64,000 nucleotides of DNA from Cylindrotheca closterium (Eukaryota; Bacillariophyta; Bacillariophyceae; Bacillariales; Bacillariaceae). Position 1 is the stretch's first letter. The number at the start of each line of letters is the position of its first letter. This document shows, piece by piece, positions 19,760-30,759 of this stretch. Under the pieces are notes generated by a model, which had not been told where the DNA came from, did no database searches, and saw only the letters and a program-made list of their open reading frames with translations. The stretch is from assembly GCA_933822405.4 (NCBI GenBank), contig CAKOGP040000668.1, positions 457,445-521,444 on the forward strand. The letters run 5' to 3'. A program made the position numbers and the translations under genes.

Positions 19760-20248
19760 TTTGTTGTTGTACTATTAGTTTATAGGTGTTGAAAAAAGGA
19801 GAAGATTTGAAACAATCGACAAGCTCCGGAAATGATATGTCCATGGTCAGCAGCAGCAGCAGCAGGCAAACGGCAAGCAGAAATCAGCGAAGAGCCGACC
19901 GTGCCAGCGTGCTAAATTGGAACTTCCGCTGTACTTTTGTAGTTTCGATACGACGGACAAGGGACAAACTCAAAGCAGAGACTCAAACACTTTTCTAATA
20001 TTTTATGTGTCATGTGGAGCGTCCGAAAACGAAACAAACGTCCGATAAGTCCTGGGTCCGACAAGCATAGAGAACAGATTGAAGATAGGGATGACGCTTC
20101 CGGTCACAAGTTCAGGCCCTTCGTGTTTTGGTGTCCCTCATCGACCGCCATCAGTTGAGAAAGTACAACCGCGAACACGCGACTCAATCTACTGTATTGA
20201 ACAGCAATCATCATCAGACGAGCAAACCATTAATAGCATCTCAGCACG
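19760..20248. promoter_or_regulatory. shared promoter region between divergent V-ATPase G and ArfGAP genes
   Basis: No coding sequence beyond short frames. A CAG trinucleotide run lies at about 19850-19863. It should contain both promoters. Confidence 0.4.
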
Positions 20249-21560
20249 ATGCCCTCATTGGATGAAAGGGTTGACAACCTCATCAGCAAAGTAGACAACC
20301 AGAGATGTGCGGATTGCTTTGATAAACAGCCAGCCAATGTTACAATTCTTCTTGGAAGTCTTGAGAAACCAATCGGTGCTTTCATTTGCTTCCGTTGCGC
20401 CAGAGTCCACGAGAAGTTTCCAAATGATGTTGGTTATGTCTTGAATGCTCGGAATGAAGCTGATTGTAAGTGAAGCACCTGAAACTGATCTTGATAAAAG
20501 CATCATTTTTGCACAAAACATGCCAACACTTCTTTTTTTTCCTGATATTTTGTTTTTGCTCACATCAGGGTCGGAAGAAGAAGTCCAGGCGTTGGAGCAA
20601 GGTAGCAACAAAATCGTGAATGCCATCTTTGAAAGTAAAATTGCTTATGATCACCCTAGACCAGACGTGAATTCCCAACTCGATGTTCGTGAAAAGTTTA
20701 TCGTAGACAAGTATATTGATCGAATTTTCTTTTCCGAGTCCAAGGCGGCTAAATTAATGAAAGCCCCTGCAAAAGAATCATCAGCACGGTTTGCTTTAAA
20801 GGCTCCAAAGGACAGTGGCTCTACCAGAGGATTCAATTCATCCGATTCAAGTGGCGATTTTAGTTTTGATACCGATGATGGTTTGGGATACGAAAATTCA
20901 ACTCCAGACGTTGCGGCTGGCGTGAACGATCTCAGCTTGGATGCTGCCGCGGCCGCTCCTCGACAACGACGAACCCGTAGACGTGCCTCCATTGGCATAA
21001 ACGATTCCAAAGGACCTCCCAGTCGGACAATGTCATTGCAGGTCGAAGGGGCCGGCGCCGCCAACCAAAATGTTCGGCGTCAACGACCCGGACGGCGACA
21101 ATCCTTGGGACGAACATCGTCCATGGGCGGCGCCGGTTTGGCCCCAGGCGCATCCGGAGACGCTCAGGGAGGTGCTCCACGAGCACGACGACCAGGACGT
21201 CGAGGATCCGTCAGTGGCGGTGGTCCTCCCAGTCTCGCTGGAAGTTCCAGCAATTTGAGTCAATCTGGTGCTGGTCAGACGCGGCAACGACGACCTGGAA
21301 GACGGGGTTCGGTTGGTGGCGGTGGCCCTCCTAGTCTCGACAATCATTTCAATAGTTCCAATAACAGCCTAGACATTTCGGAAGCTGGTGATGGCAATAG
21401 GAGTGTCGCCTCCAGAGACCGCCGTCGACTGGGCAAAGGTAGTGCTGATCCGTTGGGTGGAAGTTCTCATCAGGAACGTCGCCGTCCTCGAAGAAGAGGG
21501 TCGATAAGTGTCGAGGATGCCAATGCCAAATTGAATGAGAAAAAAGAAATGGTCTGGTAA
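20249..21560 (+). CDS. ArfGAP domain protein with repeated basic-Ser tail (two exons)
   Basis: GTPase-activating protein for Arf-family small GTPases, acting in vesicle traffic. Exon 1 (20249-20465) carries the zinc finger C-A-D-C, 16 residues, C-F-R-C; exon 2 starts at 20569. The 103-base intron (GTAAGT ... CACATCAG) splits a Trp codon and gives A-D-W-S-E-E-E-V, the expected ArfGAP sequence. The arginine-finger position is odd: after C-F-R-C comes A-R-V-H-E-K, where most ArfGAPs have S-G-x-H-R. Total 402 residues. After residue about 210 the tail is low complexity with at least five R-R-x-(S/A)-(V/I/L)-type sites, several as R-P-G-R-R-G-S followed by G-G-x-P-P-S-L. These are consensus sites for basophilic kinases such as PKA. 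Confidence 0.92.
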
Positions 21561-22429
21561 TGATGATGATAATGACGATGATAATAATAATAGCAACAAC
21601 AAGAACAATAACTCAAAACAAATACGCAAAGTTCATAATAACAATAATAATAATGATCCCTCGCAAGTAACAAATATGACAACAAATGCCTTGTTTTGGT
21701 TTCCTTTGTAGCTTTCCAATCAAGCTCGTACCGTACCAGTACCTGGTATTATCCAACGTAGACCGCAGGCACACTGTCGATCTCTTTGACTACATTGTGT
21801 TTCAGACGGACGAAGGCCGAACGGCCTTCCATCTTCAAAAGTTGTTGTCGATGCGCCGCGGCAATGATGCCCAGTTTATCGACTGAGATTGAATTCACCC
21901 ACTTGTGTTGTGGTAATTCAATTTTTCTCTCCCAAACCTCACCCGCCCTGTTGGGCACCGCCTCCATTTTACCATGTCGGCGGTGCCTGGTAGGAAAGCA
22001 GATCTCAGTAATACCGCACACGGGATTTCTGAGATTGGTCGAACGAATCGAGTCTATTACTCGATCAGTTCGACCCGCTTCACACCACAACCCACCAGCT
22101 ACACACCAAGACAAAACCTATACGAACACACACACGGAGGATGGCAGTAGGCTATCTTAGATAGATACAAGTATCTGGTAAAATTCGAAAATTGCTATTT
22201 TAATAGATTTTACATTTCATAATATTTGTATTCTGAATTCCATTCCATCACCATACCAATGATTGTTTCCATTTTACGACTCATTCGACTTGACTTGCTG
22301 ACGTCGCAGTTTTTTTATTTAAATTCTGGATCCCAATCAATATTCATAATTTCGATATCATCAGAACCCTCTCTCACAGTACTGTAGCTCCAATAACGCA
22401 GAGACGAGAGGGAGAAAAGGATCGTGCGC
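21561..22429. other. intergenic with dispersed repeat, copy 2
   Basis: Begins with an ATAATAA-rich 3' flank of the ArfGAP gene (about 21560-21660). The second copy of the 8090-8390 repeat occupies about 21880-22165. An AT-rich stretch (22180-22360) precedes the gene at 22430. No coding sequence was accepted. Confidence 0.55.
21880..22165. repeat. dispersed repeat, copy 2 (partner at about 8090-8390)
   Basis: Shares the ordered landmarks of copy 1, including TTTTTCTCTCCCA, CCCTGTTGGGCACC, the CTCAG...CGGGAT...CTGAG imperfect hairpin (about 22005-22034), GAGATTGG, GCTTCACACCA and TATCTTAGATA. Both copies are in the same orientation and both lie between a gene's 3' end and the next gene's 5' end. 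Confidence 0.7.
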
Positions 22430-23281
22430 ATGCATAGAATCGCAGCTAGAACAATGAAGGAACCAGGGTCTCTTCTGCAATACAGCTACTTACTGGTGGC
22501 TCTCTTAATGTGGATGCCAGATGCAACTTGCTTGGTGACACCATCATTGGTACTGAGAAAGAATGTCAATGTCAGTCTTAAAATCCACAGTTCTGACCAT
22601 TTCTCGTGGAGAACGAAGCCGTTGCTAGCTTGGTCCACTACAGACTTCCCGGGGGGTGAAGATCTCAGCAACGAAAGTGGAATCGGCGTGAACAATTTTT
22701 CAATAAAAGAACCAAACCCAGAGCTGAATGGCTTGGAGGTGGCGACGCTCTGTATGAATGCATTGCAGCACGAGATGCCACAAAAGTCTTTGGAAATATG
22801 TTTCAACTTTAGTTCTGATCGATGTCGAGCAGCAGTGGGAGGAACGCTGGAGGAATTTGTCCGGTATGCCGCCAATCCTGTGTTTGGGAAGTTGGTGCGC
22901 TGTCCCAGCTATGATATTATTTCCGTGGGTCCCATTATTCCAGGATCTAACGTACGAGGGGACATGCAAACCATATTGATTCAACTTTCCAAAGGGGATG
23001 GTGTCAGTGAGGCCCTAAATCAGGCTATTCAGAGTCACAATAGTAATGTTGAAGGGGGTGGTGCTGTTGCAAATCGAAGGCCGATTGAAGAGCGGATTGC
23101 GGAAATGGATGCCAAGATGAAAGGGGAAACGATACCCAAACCTTCCGAGGTCGAAGGTGCAAGAACCAAACCCATTCGATTCTTGTGGACCATGCAAAAG
23201 GAACGACGGCCTCCAAGACAAAACTGTTGGCTGGTCCACGAAGTCCTCTTTGTGAACAATGCCCATCAACTTACAGTATAG
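22430..23281 (+). CDS. presequence-bearing protein, possible DUF4864/NTF2-like fold
   Basis: From the ATG at 22430 this encodes 283 residues (a GTG two codons earlier is not a plausible eukaryotic start). A hydrophobic signal (L-L-V-A-L-L-M-W-M) ends near D-A-T-C-L-V-T-P and is followed by a basic, Ser-rich stretch, so secretion or plastid import is likely. The folded part (residues about 100-190 and 245-280) has A-T-L-C-M-N-A-L-Q, a variable middle, then F-L-W-T-M-Q-K-E-R-R-P-P and C-W-L-V-H-E-V. A conserved Trp-containing last strand after a Q-x-x-R segment recalls DUF4864-type NTF2-like proteins of plants and algae. That match is tentative. The gene converges on the glycosyltransferase gene, with 80 bases between stop codons. 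Confidence 0.75.
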   Translation: MHRIAARTMKEPGSLLQYSYLLVALLMWMPDATCLVTPSLVLRKNVNVSLKIHSSDHFSWRTKPLLAWSTTDFPGGEDLSNESGIGVNNFSIKEPNPELNGLEVATLCMNALQHEMPQKSLEICFNFSSDRCRAAVGGTLEEFVRYAANPVFGKLVRCPSYDIISVGPIIPGSNVRGDMQTILIQLSKGDGVSEALNQAIQSHNSNVEGGGAVANRRPIEERIAEMDAKMKGETIPKPSEVEGARTKPIRFLWTMQKERRPPRQNCWLVHEVLFVNNAHQLTV

Positions 23282-23361
23282 GAAACAAACATATTCTATC
23301 AATTATTCTAGCATCACAAAGTTTTCCTATCGCAGCAATGCGCCCATTCTTATAGTGATTG

Positions 23362-26296
23362 TTAGATCACGTACTCTGCCAATAGGCGCTTGGCATTTTC
23401 AATTCCTTCAGCGTTGGCAAAGTGTTCCACCCAACCGTCAATCCAGTCGTTGTCTTCTATTGTTGTCTCGTCGTTTTTGGCATCGTATTTCTATATATAA
23501 GAGTAGTTAATGGAAAAAGGTGTCAGCGTGATGCGATTCCCCAAAATGTCATAGATTCTGAGAACAACTTACCTCCCGACTTCTTCGGGCATCACTTCGG
23601 TGGTTGTACCGTTCCCATGAGCCCAAATAGTGTTGTACGATCAATGGAAACCGAGGTTTGTCGTCAAACCGAACTTCTCGGTCGGGTCGGCACATGCGCA
23701 ATCCCGGACGATGAATGCTCCAGACGGTATGTTCCAGGAACTTGGACCTTGGTGGGATCCCTGACAAATCCAAGATGACCTTGGGTCGCCCGTTCACTTC
23801 GAAGGCATTGTCGTAATCGGAATGATACTTCCACTTGAGAGTTTCAAACTTGGAACTGTCAAATGTATCATGGATTGCGGTTGCTGTTGGAAAATCTTTT
23901 TGCTTTGACCCATACAGCAGTCTTGGCATGGATATGCATGGGTAGCTCATTCCACTCGTATGATTGGTGACAGCCTTTTTCAGAAAATCCAACAAGGATC
24001 CAGGCGTCTCGAGCAAAGGAACTGACAGAGTACGCCATTGCGATTGGGGTTTGACTAAATGACTCAAAGAAATGTACTCATCCGTATCGATATGGGCCAT
24101 CCATGTCTTGTTCTTTTGCATCAGGTCTTTGATGCAGCTTTCAAAAAAGTTCATTTGACGGAATCGATGGTTGTTAACTTGTGTTTGCTCTTCTCTCTCT
24201 TTAGGATCCGACACACCGTGGAATTCCAGGGCTTCTGTCAAGTTCATTGTGTTCCGTGCCGTACTGCTATTGCCCAATCCAAGCATATTTGGTACACTCC
24301 CATAATCGCCCTGAACAAAGTAGTCTGGCATGTACGAAGCATCAGTCCATTCCTCAATTTCAATCCGATCTCTCCATCGATCCAGTATCACAGAAGGGTT
24401 GGTATTACTGGAAGGATCTGTCGCAACCACAATGTACCTCAGTTTGAGGGTATGATAATGATAGGCTATCCACTCGTTCAAGATGTCATTGTCATCCTTC
24501 ATTAGCATGCAGACCGAGAAGCTATCTTGCTCTAGTGGAAGTGAGATTCCAAGCTTTGGGGGTTTCAAACGAACACCATCGGATTGCTTATCGGTCAGAG
24601 TTCCTTCTGGCTGGGAAGAGTCTTCCTCTGGATTGTCAAAGTTAGGTGGCGTGTAAGCTTGCTGCTCCTTTTGAATGATGTCTGCCTTCACTTCAGCTCC
24701 ATACTCGCTTGGATCCATATATCGTCCCATGACTTTGGCAACCTTATCTTTCCCAAATTGCTTTAGAAATCCAGACCACCATGGATCGATCCAATAACCA
24801 TCTTTGCCATCTTGGACGTTTGCTTTTTGATTGTATTGCTGAGTACAACAGCAAACAAGATTGAATTGAATAAGAAATGTTCTTGAATGAAACGAAAACT
24901 CCAAATCCAAAGGTGGCGCACTTACCGTTTGCGTACGTCGAGTGTCATTTCGTGCCATGTATCGTTCCAAAGATCCCAAATAGTGATTGATTGTAAGTGG
25001 ATAGCGTTGCCAGTCTTTGATGTTCATTTGTCCCTGAGCTCGACACAAGCCAAAATCCGGTCGATGAATGCTAAATGTCTTTTGATAGTGAACGTATTCT
25101 TCAATTGGAGGGAATCCCGAGACATCCATAATGACTTTTGGTTGCTTGTTCAGCGCATCATTGTCGTAGCGTGTTCGATACTTCCATCGAAGACTTTCCA
25201 TTTGCTTGGCTTCGTAGGATGTTGGGGGAGAGTCAGGGTCTTCCACTGATCCATACAAGACGCGGGGCAACGAGATGCACGGGTAATTGACAAGTTCGTT
25301 GGTCTTGGCTTGTTGCAAAAAGTGGTACATTGTATCTGATTCGTTCAGCACCACCTTTTTTAACTTCGATCGTTTTCGTTTTCGCAGCGCAGGACTCACG
25401 ACAATGTATTCGTCCGTATCAATGTGTGTCATCCAGCTGTATCCCTCTTCTTGTAGATACTGTTCACATCGATGCAAGAAGCGCTTTTGTCGATACCGAT
25501 GGACGGTAATGTCTCGGATATCTTTCATTCGTTGTGCATACGTGACATCGGCACCTTCTTCTTGCCATTTGGCGGCATCCTTATCTTCCCACTTGACCTG
25601 TTGGGGAATCTTATCGTAGTCTTTGTCGATATAAAACCATGGCTCGGTAAAATTGGAATCGTTCCATATTTCATAGTCCAAACCAAACTCTTCTTTCCAG
25701 ACTTTCAGCAAAGGTTCCGGGGTGGTCATAGATGAGGGGTCAATGGTCACAATCAAGTTACGCATATGCAGGGTATAATAGTGATAGGCGATCCATTCAT
25801 TGAGAATATCATTGTCATCTTTGAGGATTAGGCAGAATGAAAAGGACTTCTTGATCGAAATGTCGTCCCCGATCACGTCGTTCTGGTTGTCTGTTGCCGG
25901 AAGGTCAGATTCAACACCAGGCGACCCAGATTTCCCACTTGTAAACTCGGCAAAATGATTGGGATCCGCCAGGGATATAGTTGCACCCATCGAAGAAGAA
26001 GAAGCCCAAGAATCACTTCCAAGGAGGCGGGCCAAGGAAACGACAAGAGACGATGTTGCATCAAATCCAAGAGATCGGCGCCATAGCATCAGGTTTCCGA
26101 GTATACCCGAGACCAAAAGAAACCACCAAATTGCAGCTTGAAATCTCCATCTATTTGAAGATTTCTTTCTTGAACTTGATGATTCCATGCTATGGGTAGG
26201 GGTCATGCTGGTACTTGCTTCCAGTATGTCACTTTCATTTCCAATAGAAGGATCAGCAGCTTTTGTTGGCGTGTTTTGTCGCATTCGAACCACCAT
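23362..26296 (-). CDS. tandem-domain GT92-like glycosyltransferase (three exons)
   Basis: Probable Golgi type II glycosyltransferase of 921 residues. A membrane anchor lies at residues about 54-72. Two homologous catalytic units follow, each with (L/M)-K-D-D-N-D-I-L-N-E-W-I-A-Y-H-Y, a W-M-x-H-I-D-T-D-E-Y motif (DxD metal site), Y-P-C-I-S-(L/M)-P-R, and S-I-H-R-P ending H-Y-L-G-S-(L/W)-E-R-Y. This pattern fits GT92/DUF23-type enzymes. Exons are 26296-24926, 24838-23573 and 23490-23362; the introns of 87 and 82 bases are phase 0 with GTAAGT donors. Each intron falls right after the R-R-x-x-x stretch in its unit and before a W-I-D-x-W segment, so the whole unit including its intron was duplicated. 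The upstream frame extends to a TTG only; the ATG at 26296 is the likely start. Acceptor substrate is unknown. Confidence 0.9.
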
Positions 26297-26825
26297 TTTT
26301 CCAAGATTCCAGCCGTTTAGCAGCAACAACGAATGTTTCTTCTATATTACAATTGTGACAGTATGTTTTGGGTAATTCATTTGGAATGGAATCAAGTACG
26401 ACAAGCTTCAGATTAATTATTGTGCGATGTTCGTGTTTTATTTTGTGCATTGAAGTGACTCTCTATTTGGGGGACGACTCATTCGATTTCTGTGCTTCCC
26501 CAGGATTAGATGATGCTGTTGGCACTATTGTGATTATCAAAGTCGAAGCCAAAGAAATGTCTACTAGAACTCGTCATTTTGTCACCAAAATGTCTACTCT
26601 ATGTGTGTGTACAGTTTATTCTATTGGTCGCAAAATAGTAGTGCAGTTTCCCCTGCACTTGGATCTTTTTTTCTGGTTTCTAGTGTTTTGATTGTAGATT
26701 TCCTCATATAATAGTGATACAGTGTTCTTCGCGCGTGCAATGGAAAACAAGTCATGCATGTCTATATACCTTCCAGGCCATATAGCGTTCGGCCTAGAGG
26801 TATTCTTTCTTCTTTCCATAGTTGT
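26297..26825. other. intergenic, promoter side of the GT92-like gene
   Basis: Between two minus-strand genes. A frame of about 100 codons on the plus strand lacks a good start and any motif. Nothing else was seen. Confidence 0.4.
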
Positions 26826-27969
26826 CTAAGTGTCCATTCGGACTGATACAGGAGAATCCGACCCAGGTGTTGTGGAGGTAGAATTGGGAGTTGATGTTCC
26901 AGCAGGCATTCTGCGGCCAGACGCAGTCGTATCCTCCGACAAGATGCGATCGTACAATCGATCCATGCGATTGCAACAAGCCCGCAACTCGGGAGAATCC
27001 TCGTAGCCTGGTAGTAGGGTAGCAGGATCAAGTCGGGGATCGGGTGTCAAGCGGCGAATGGACGTCACCAAGGCTGCGAGTGCCATTTGAGATGGAAGGT
27101 ACAAGACAAAAAAGTAGTCCATGGTTGCCAATTCCACCAAAAAATGAGACAGCTCCAATACCTCTCGCTTTTCGGAAGGATCCTCGTCCATTGGTTGCGG
27201 TTCGTTGAGATGCCGCTGTTCTAGTGCCTCAAGAAACAACTCATGAAAGCTTTCCAAAAAGTATTGGGGCGTAGGTGGGTGGACATTCCATTCCAAGCGG
27301 CGCAAGAGCTCCAATTCCTTTTGTTCCAAATCCTGTGTCGAGAAAAAGCCTCTGCTAAGTTCGAGCAAGGATTGTAGAGTCGAATTGGATCCCGGAATGA
27401 GCAAGTGGGTGTGGTGATTGAGCTTGATCGAAACGTACAAGCACGTCATGGCCAATAGCTGAAAGGAACTCTTGTCCACGGCTGGTGATGTGGCCAAGCA
27501 CCGATCCAAGTAGTTCATTGCCACACCGACAATTTCTCGTCTCAAATGAAAGTGATCCACCACTGAAATAGGGATTGGAGGGAGGAACCAATAACATATG
27601 ACCGTTGTTGTGAGTCGAACGAGTCAATGGTGTCGGCAGATCCATAGAAAGTTCAAAGAGAAGCAAGGAAAAAGAGGATTGGATGAGTTTCCCATGCGGT
27701 CCAGAGAGTGAAAAAGCCTTGTCCAATCGGTTCTTACCTTGGTATTCCCATTCGCAAATCTTCTCTCGCCATTGCTGATTGATTGCTCCTTCCGCGGCGA
27801 TTCCAGGAGCCTCCGCAACAATTGCAGGATTTCGTGCCAATTGTTCTTGGGCTTGTCTCTCACGATATTCTGCTTGCAAGCGGGGAATGTAATCACACGT
27901 CCGGTACTTTGCGACTTCGCGGTGATATACCGCATGGAGTTCAGAGATATCGACAGATGTAGTAAGCAT
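26826..27969 (-). CDS. cyclin (two exons)
   Basis: Cyclin-family regulator of a cyclin-dependent kinase. Exon 1 (27969-27738) and exon 2 (27562-26826) flank a 175-base intron with GTAAGA donor and TTTCAG acceptor. The junction yields E-W-E-Y-Q-V-V-D-H-F, then L-R-R-E-I-V-G-V-A-M-N-Y-L-D-R, a textbook start of the cyclin box (conserved Trp, V-V-D, and M-x-Y-L-D-R). The box continues with F-Q-L-L-A-M-T-C-L-Y-V-S-I-K-L and E-L-x-L-L-R-R-L-E-W-N-V-H-P-P-T-P. A second, weaker cyclin fold follows. Length is 322 residues. A Ser/Thr-rich tail ends the protein. Subtype is unclear; a diatom-specific cyclin is possible. No destruction box was obvious in the N-terminus. Confidence 0.93.
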
Positions 27970-28794
27970 GGTTCAATGATCCTCGTTATTGCGCAAGTGT
28001 TGTGCCGTGATTGCTACTTTTCTTTGCCGAGCGAAATGCGATCTCTGGTGTCAATTGTCGGACTTTCCCGAGGAGATAATCTCTTGGATGGGCGAATGAT
28101 GATCGTTGAGTGGCTCTTGTTAGTGATTAGGAGTCGTAGTTACAATTTACAAATAGAACAAACACACACAAGAACAAAGATTTTTATGCAAAGGAAGTTT
28201 CTTGATCATTTCATTTCGACCAAAAACAAGCTCGTTATCGCGCAAAAACACGCGCCCCAGTTTCGTCTGCGTACCACAAGTAGCAGATTCAAGTAAACCG
28301 TTTGACACGAAATAACGTCATCTGGATTGATTCGGCGTGTCATCCGTCGCGAGAAAACTCCCAGTACCGAAAGGAAGTTTCACGAATCATCGTGTGATAG
28401 CTGACAACTCACAAAGTTTCATCCCCAATTATGTTACCTACTTTGTACTTTTCTGGCAACACGTTGAGTAACTGTTAAGCACAACAAAATGCACAAACAC
28501 TCCTACGACTTTACCGGTATCAATCCACCTACTATCTGTCTCCGTACCGGTATGATAGTACCAGTAACAGGTAGAATGATGGAATGTTAAAAAGAATTAA
28601 TGCTAAACTACGATATCGTACATGTTAGCAGTCATCCCCGATAATAGATGGGGGGCCCCCATTCTAAGACCTCTTCATAATTTCAAAACAGAAGATGACG
28701 ATCCGCTTCATCCAATCGGCATCATCCGATCAGCATTGCTCAGCAAACTCAATCACGGAACAGAACTCCGAACAATAATTGCACCAAGGCCACC
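27970..28794. other. intergenic, divergent promoters of cyclin and MYND genes
   Basis: A 185-codon plus-strand frame (27739-28296) overlaps cyclin exon 1 antisense and was not called. Two TACCGGTA palindromes lie at 28512-28519 and 28545-28552. Part of the sequence from about 28620 onward has a degenerate partner at about 30300-30600. Confidence 0.45.
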
Positions 28795-30047
28795 ATGTCG
28801 CTTCTCCACGATTTCGGCATAGCTGACCCCAATCGTATCGTGGTTCAGTACTTTGCACCGGATTGAGGATGGAAGGGTTTGTATGAAAATGCCACCGGGT
28901 GTCGAAGCGGAGGATCCCTTGTTGGAACCTGCCATTCTGGTGGCTGGAGGGTGTTCTTGCTGCAAACAATACTTCAATTCGGAAGACTTGAAGTATTGCA
29001 CTGCCTGTAAAACGGGAGGCCCGTATTGTGGCAAAACTTGCTTGCCAGGCCAAAGCTTGGAAGTCCGGACACAAGAAGCAATGCAAGAAGAGCAATGGAC
29101 CCAAAAAAGCAGATGCCGTTGAGAGGGCATCCGTCAAACTGCTGCAACTCCTATTTGCATATGCTGACTCCAAGTTTTTTCGCCATTGCAATAATTACCT
29201 AGTTTCCATTGGTGACATTGCAAGGGAGGGGTTCGAGGAAGCGGGTCCCGGTGTCATGGTGTTGCACCTCGAGCATGGCACGGACTTGGAACAGTTTATT
29301 GTGGAAATTCAAACTTGTGTGACTGGTACCCAGGTTCTAGATTTTGATGGCATTGGTCTCCCAGAAATTGTATATGTGGAATACCCATTCAAGTACCCTA
29401 GCCCCTTTGGTCCCTTTGACATGACCAAGGACGACTTGCAACGTCGCTTCAAAGCGTTGGACATGGATTCCTTCATGAAGAATCTGACCATGTCTCAGTA
29501 TGCACTGGGTATAACTGTCGGAACAGATCCCACTTTGCACCTAATAAGCTTTGAGCAGAACACAACCGGAATCCCAAAATCGACAAAGCTGGTTTCTTCC
29601 ATATCCCGTGGAGAAACGTTGCGGGCGAGAATAGAGACCAATGCTGCCTTCTCTCAGTGTCGAGAGTTCATGGGCAAATTTAAAGTCAGACCTGGCGTTG
29701 TATGGATCAGAAATATATTTGACCACGATAGGAACTATTTCGAACGAACTGAACTAGAAAAAGTGACCCCAGAATTACTACTGAAAGATTTGATTCAACA
29801 TCAGGTAGATATGGGAAGACAGGCCATGGAGTTCTCTTGCGCTTGCCGATTTGTAAGCGAAGATGGAACTGGTGGTGCCGCAAACGAGGACTTTGGTGGG
29901 GAGTGTCCAGCTTGGTGGTTGGCATTCGTGGAAGATCGTCTTGAAGATATCACGGACCCAAACACTCTTGTTGGGTACTTTGAGACCGCTCTATTCAGTA
30001 ACAGTGATTCGATCAGTTCTCAGATATTTACATTCAAGCTTTCGTGA
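28795..30047 (+). pseudogene. MYND-finger protein gene with frameshift in the zinc finger
   Basis: MYND zinc fingers bind proline-rich partners. The finger starts C-S-C-C, continues C-T-A-C and Y-C-G-K-T-C in one frame (from about 28960 to 29040) and resumes Q-A-K-A-W-K-S-G-H-K-K-Q-C in another. The break is exactly a duplicated TTGC (29038-29045); with a single TTGC the finger would be continuous. The downstream frame is intact for over 330 residues to the stop at 30047 and contains no other domain I recognise. A second break probably lies near 28853: an ATG at 28795 opens M-S-L-L-H-D-F-G-I-A-D-P-N-R, ending in TGA at 28864-28866, while the finger's frame has its first ATG only at 28883. It may be a young pseudogene, a heterozygous allele, or an assembly error. 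Confidence 0.75.
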
Positions 30048-30759
30048 CGGGCAGAAGTGTCCCGTGACGTTGACTTGAAAGCTTGAACAGCAGCAAAGCT
30101 AGTTTGATCCACTATTTGAATGTCGCCTTCATCTGCTGACGGAACGAACCGTTGAATCCGAAGGTGGGGGGCAATGATTCTTGATATCTATCATTGTGCT
30201 TTAAATATGCGCCAAACCCAAGGGAAGGGATTTCGAAGAATTTGTAGTGATCCTTTTCATAAGCCGTGGACCGAGGAAAGAGTATGTCCTACTATACTAT
30301 ACCATACTACACCTGTCATCCTCGATAAGTTGGGGATCGAATTTAGAATGAGTCATTTGATTGATTCAATCGAAAAATATACCAGTTTTCGTTTCATTGA
30401 ACGCGTTTCGTATTTCAAAAACTGAAGATGGTGATGGTCTCGTTTATCATCCGATTAGTATATTACTCATCAAACTGAAGTAAACACCCATATCGATTGC
30501 AATAAGGCCATTGTATCGCCTCTCAAGAATTTAATCATGGCTGACCCTAGCCGTATCATTGTTCAGAACGTTGCACCTGTACAAGTAATTGAAATGTTGT
30601 TCTGGAGCAGATTTAGTGTCAAAGAAGTCGTTTGAATCATTCCATCGAAGCTCCACAACACATCTCACAGATATCATTTCGAATGAAGCTAAATCACCCG
30701 TCCACAGAACAATCCTTCAACCTTTTTCGGCACAACACAACATCGCCTCATAAAAGTCC
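30048..30759. other. intergenic holding a degenerate copy of the MYND gene 5' region
   Basis: Positions about 30300-30600 align patchily with 28620-28870: ATTTCAAAA(C/A)... GAAGATG, ATCCGAT(C/T)AG, CA(A)ACTCAA/GAAG..., and a clear match of GCTGACCC(C/T)A(A/G)(T/C)CGTATC with (G/A)T(G/T)GTTCAG. At 30538 an ATG opens M-A-D-P-S-R-I-I-V-Q, matching A-D-P-N-R-I-V-V-Q of the MYND gene, but the frame stops within about 32 codons. It looks like a partial duplication left behind. Confidence 0.6.

Noticed and set aside
26368..26691. 107-codon plus-strand frame between GT92-like and cyclin genes
   Set aside because: Opens at TTG, has no motif, and lies in AT-rich flanking DNA.
27739..28296. 185-codon plus-strand frame
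   Set aside because: Half of it is antisense to cyclin exon 1, which is supported by splice signals and conserved cyclin motifs; no motif of its own.
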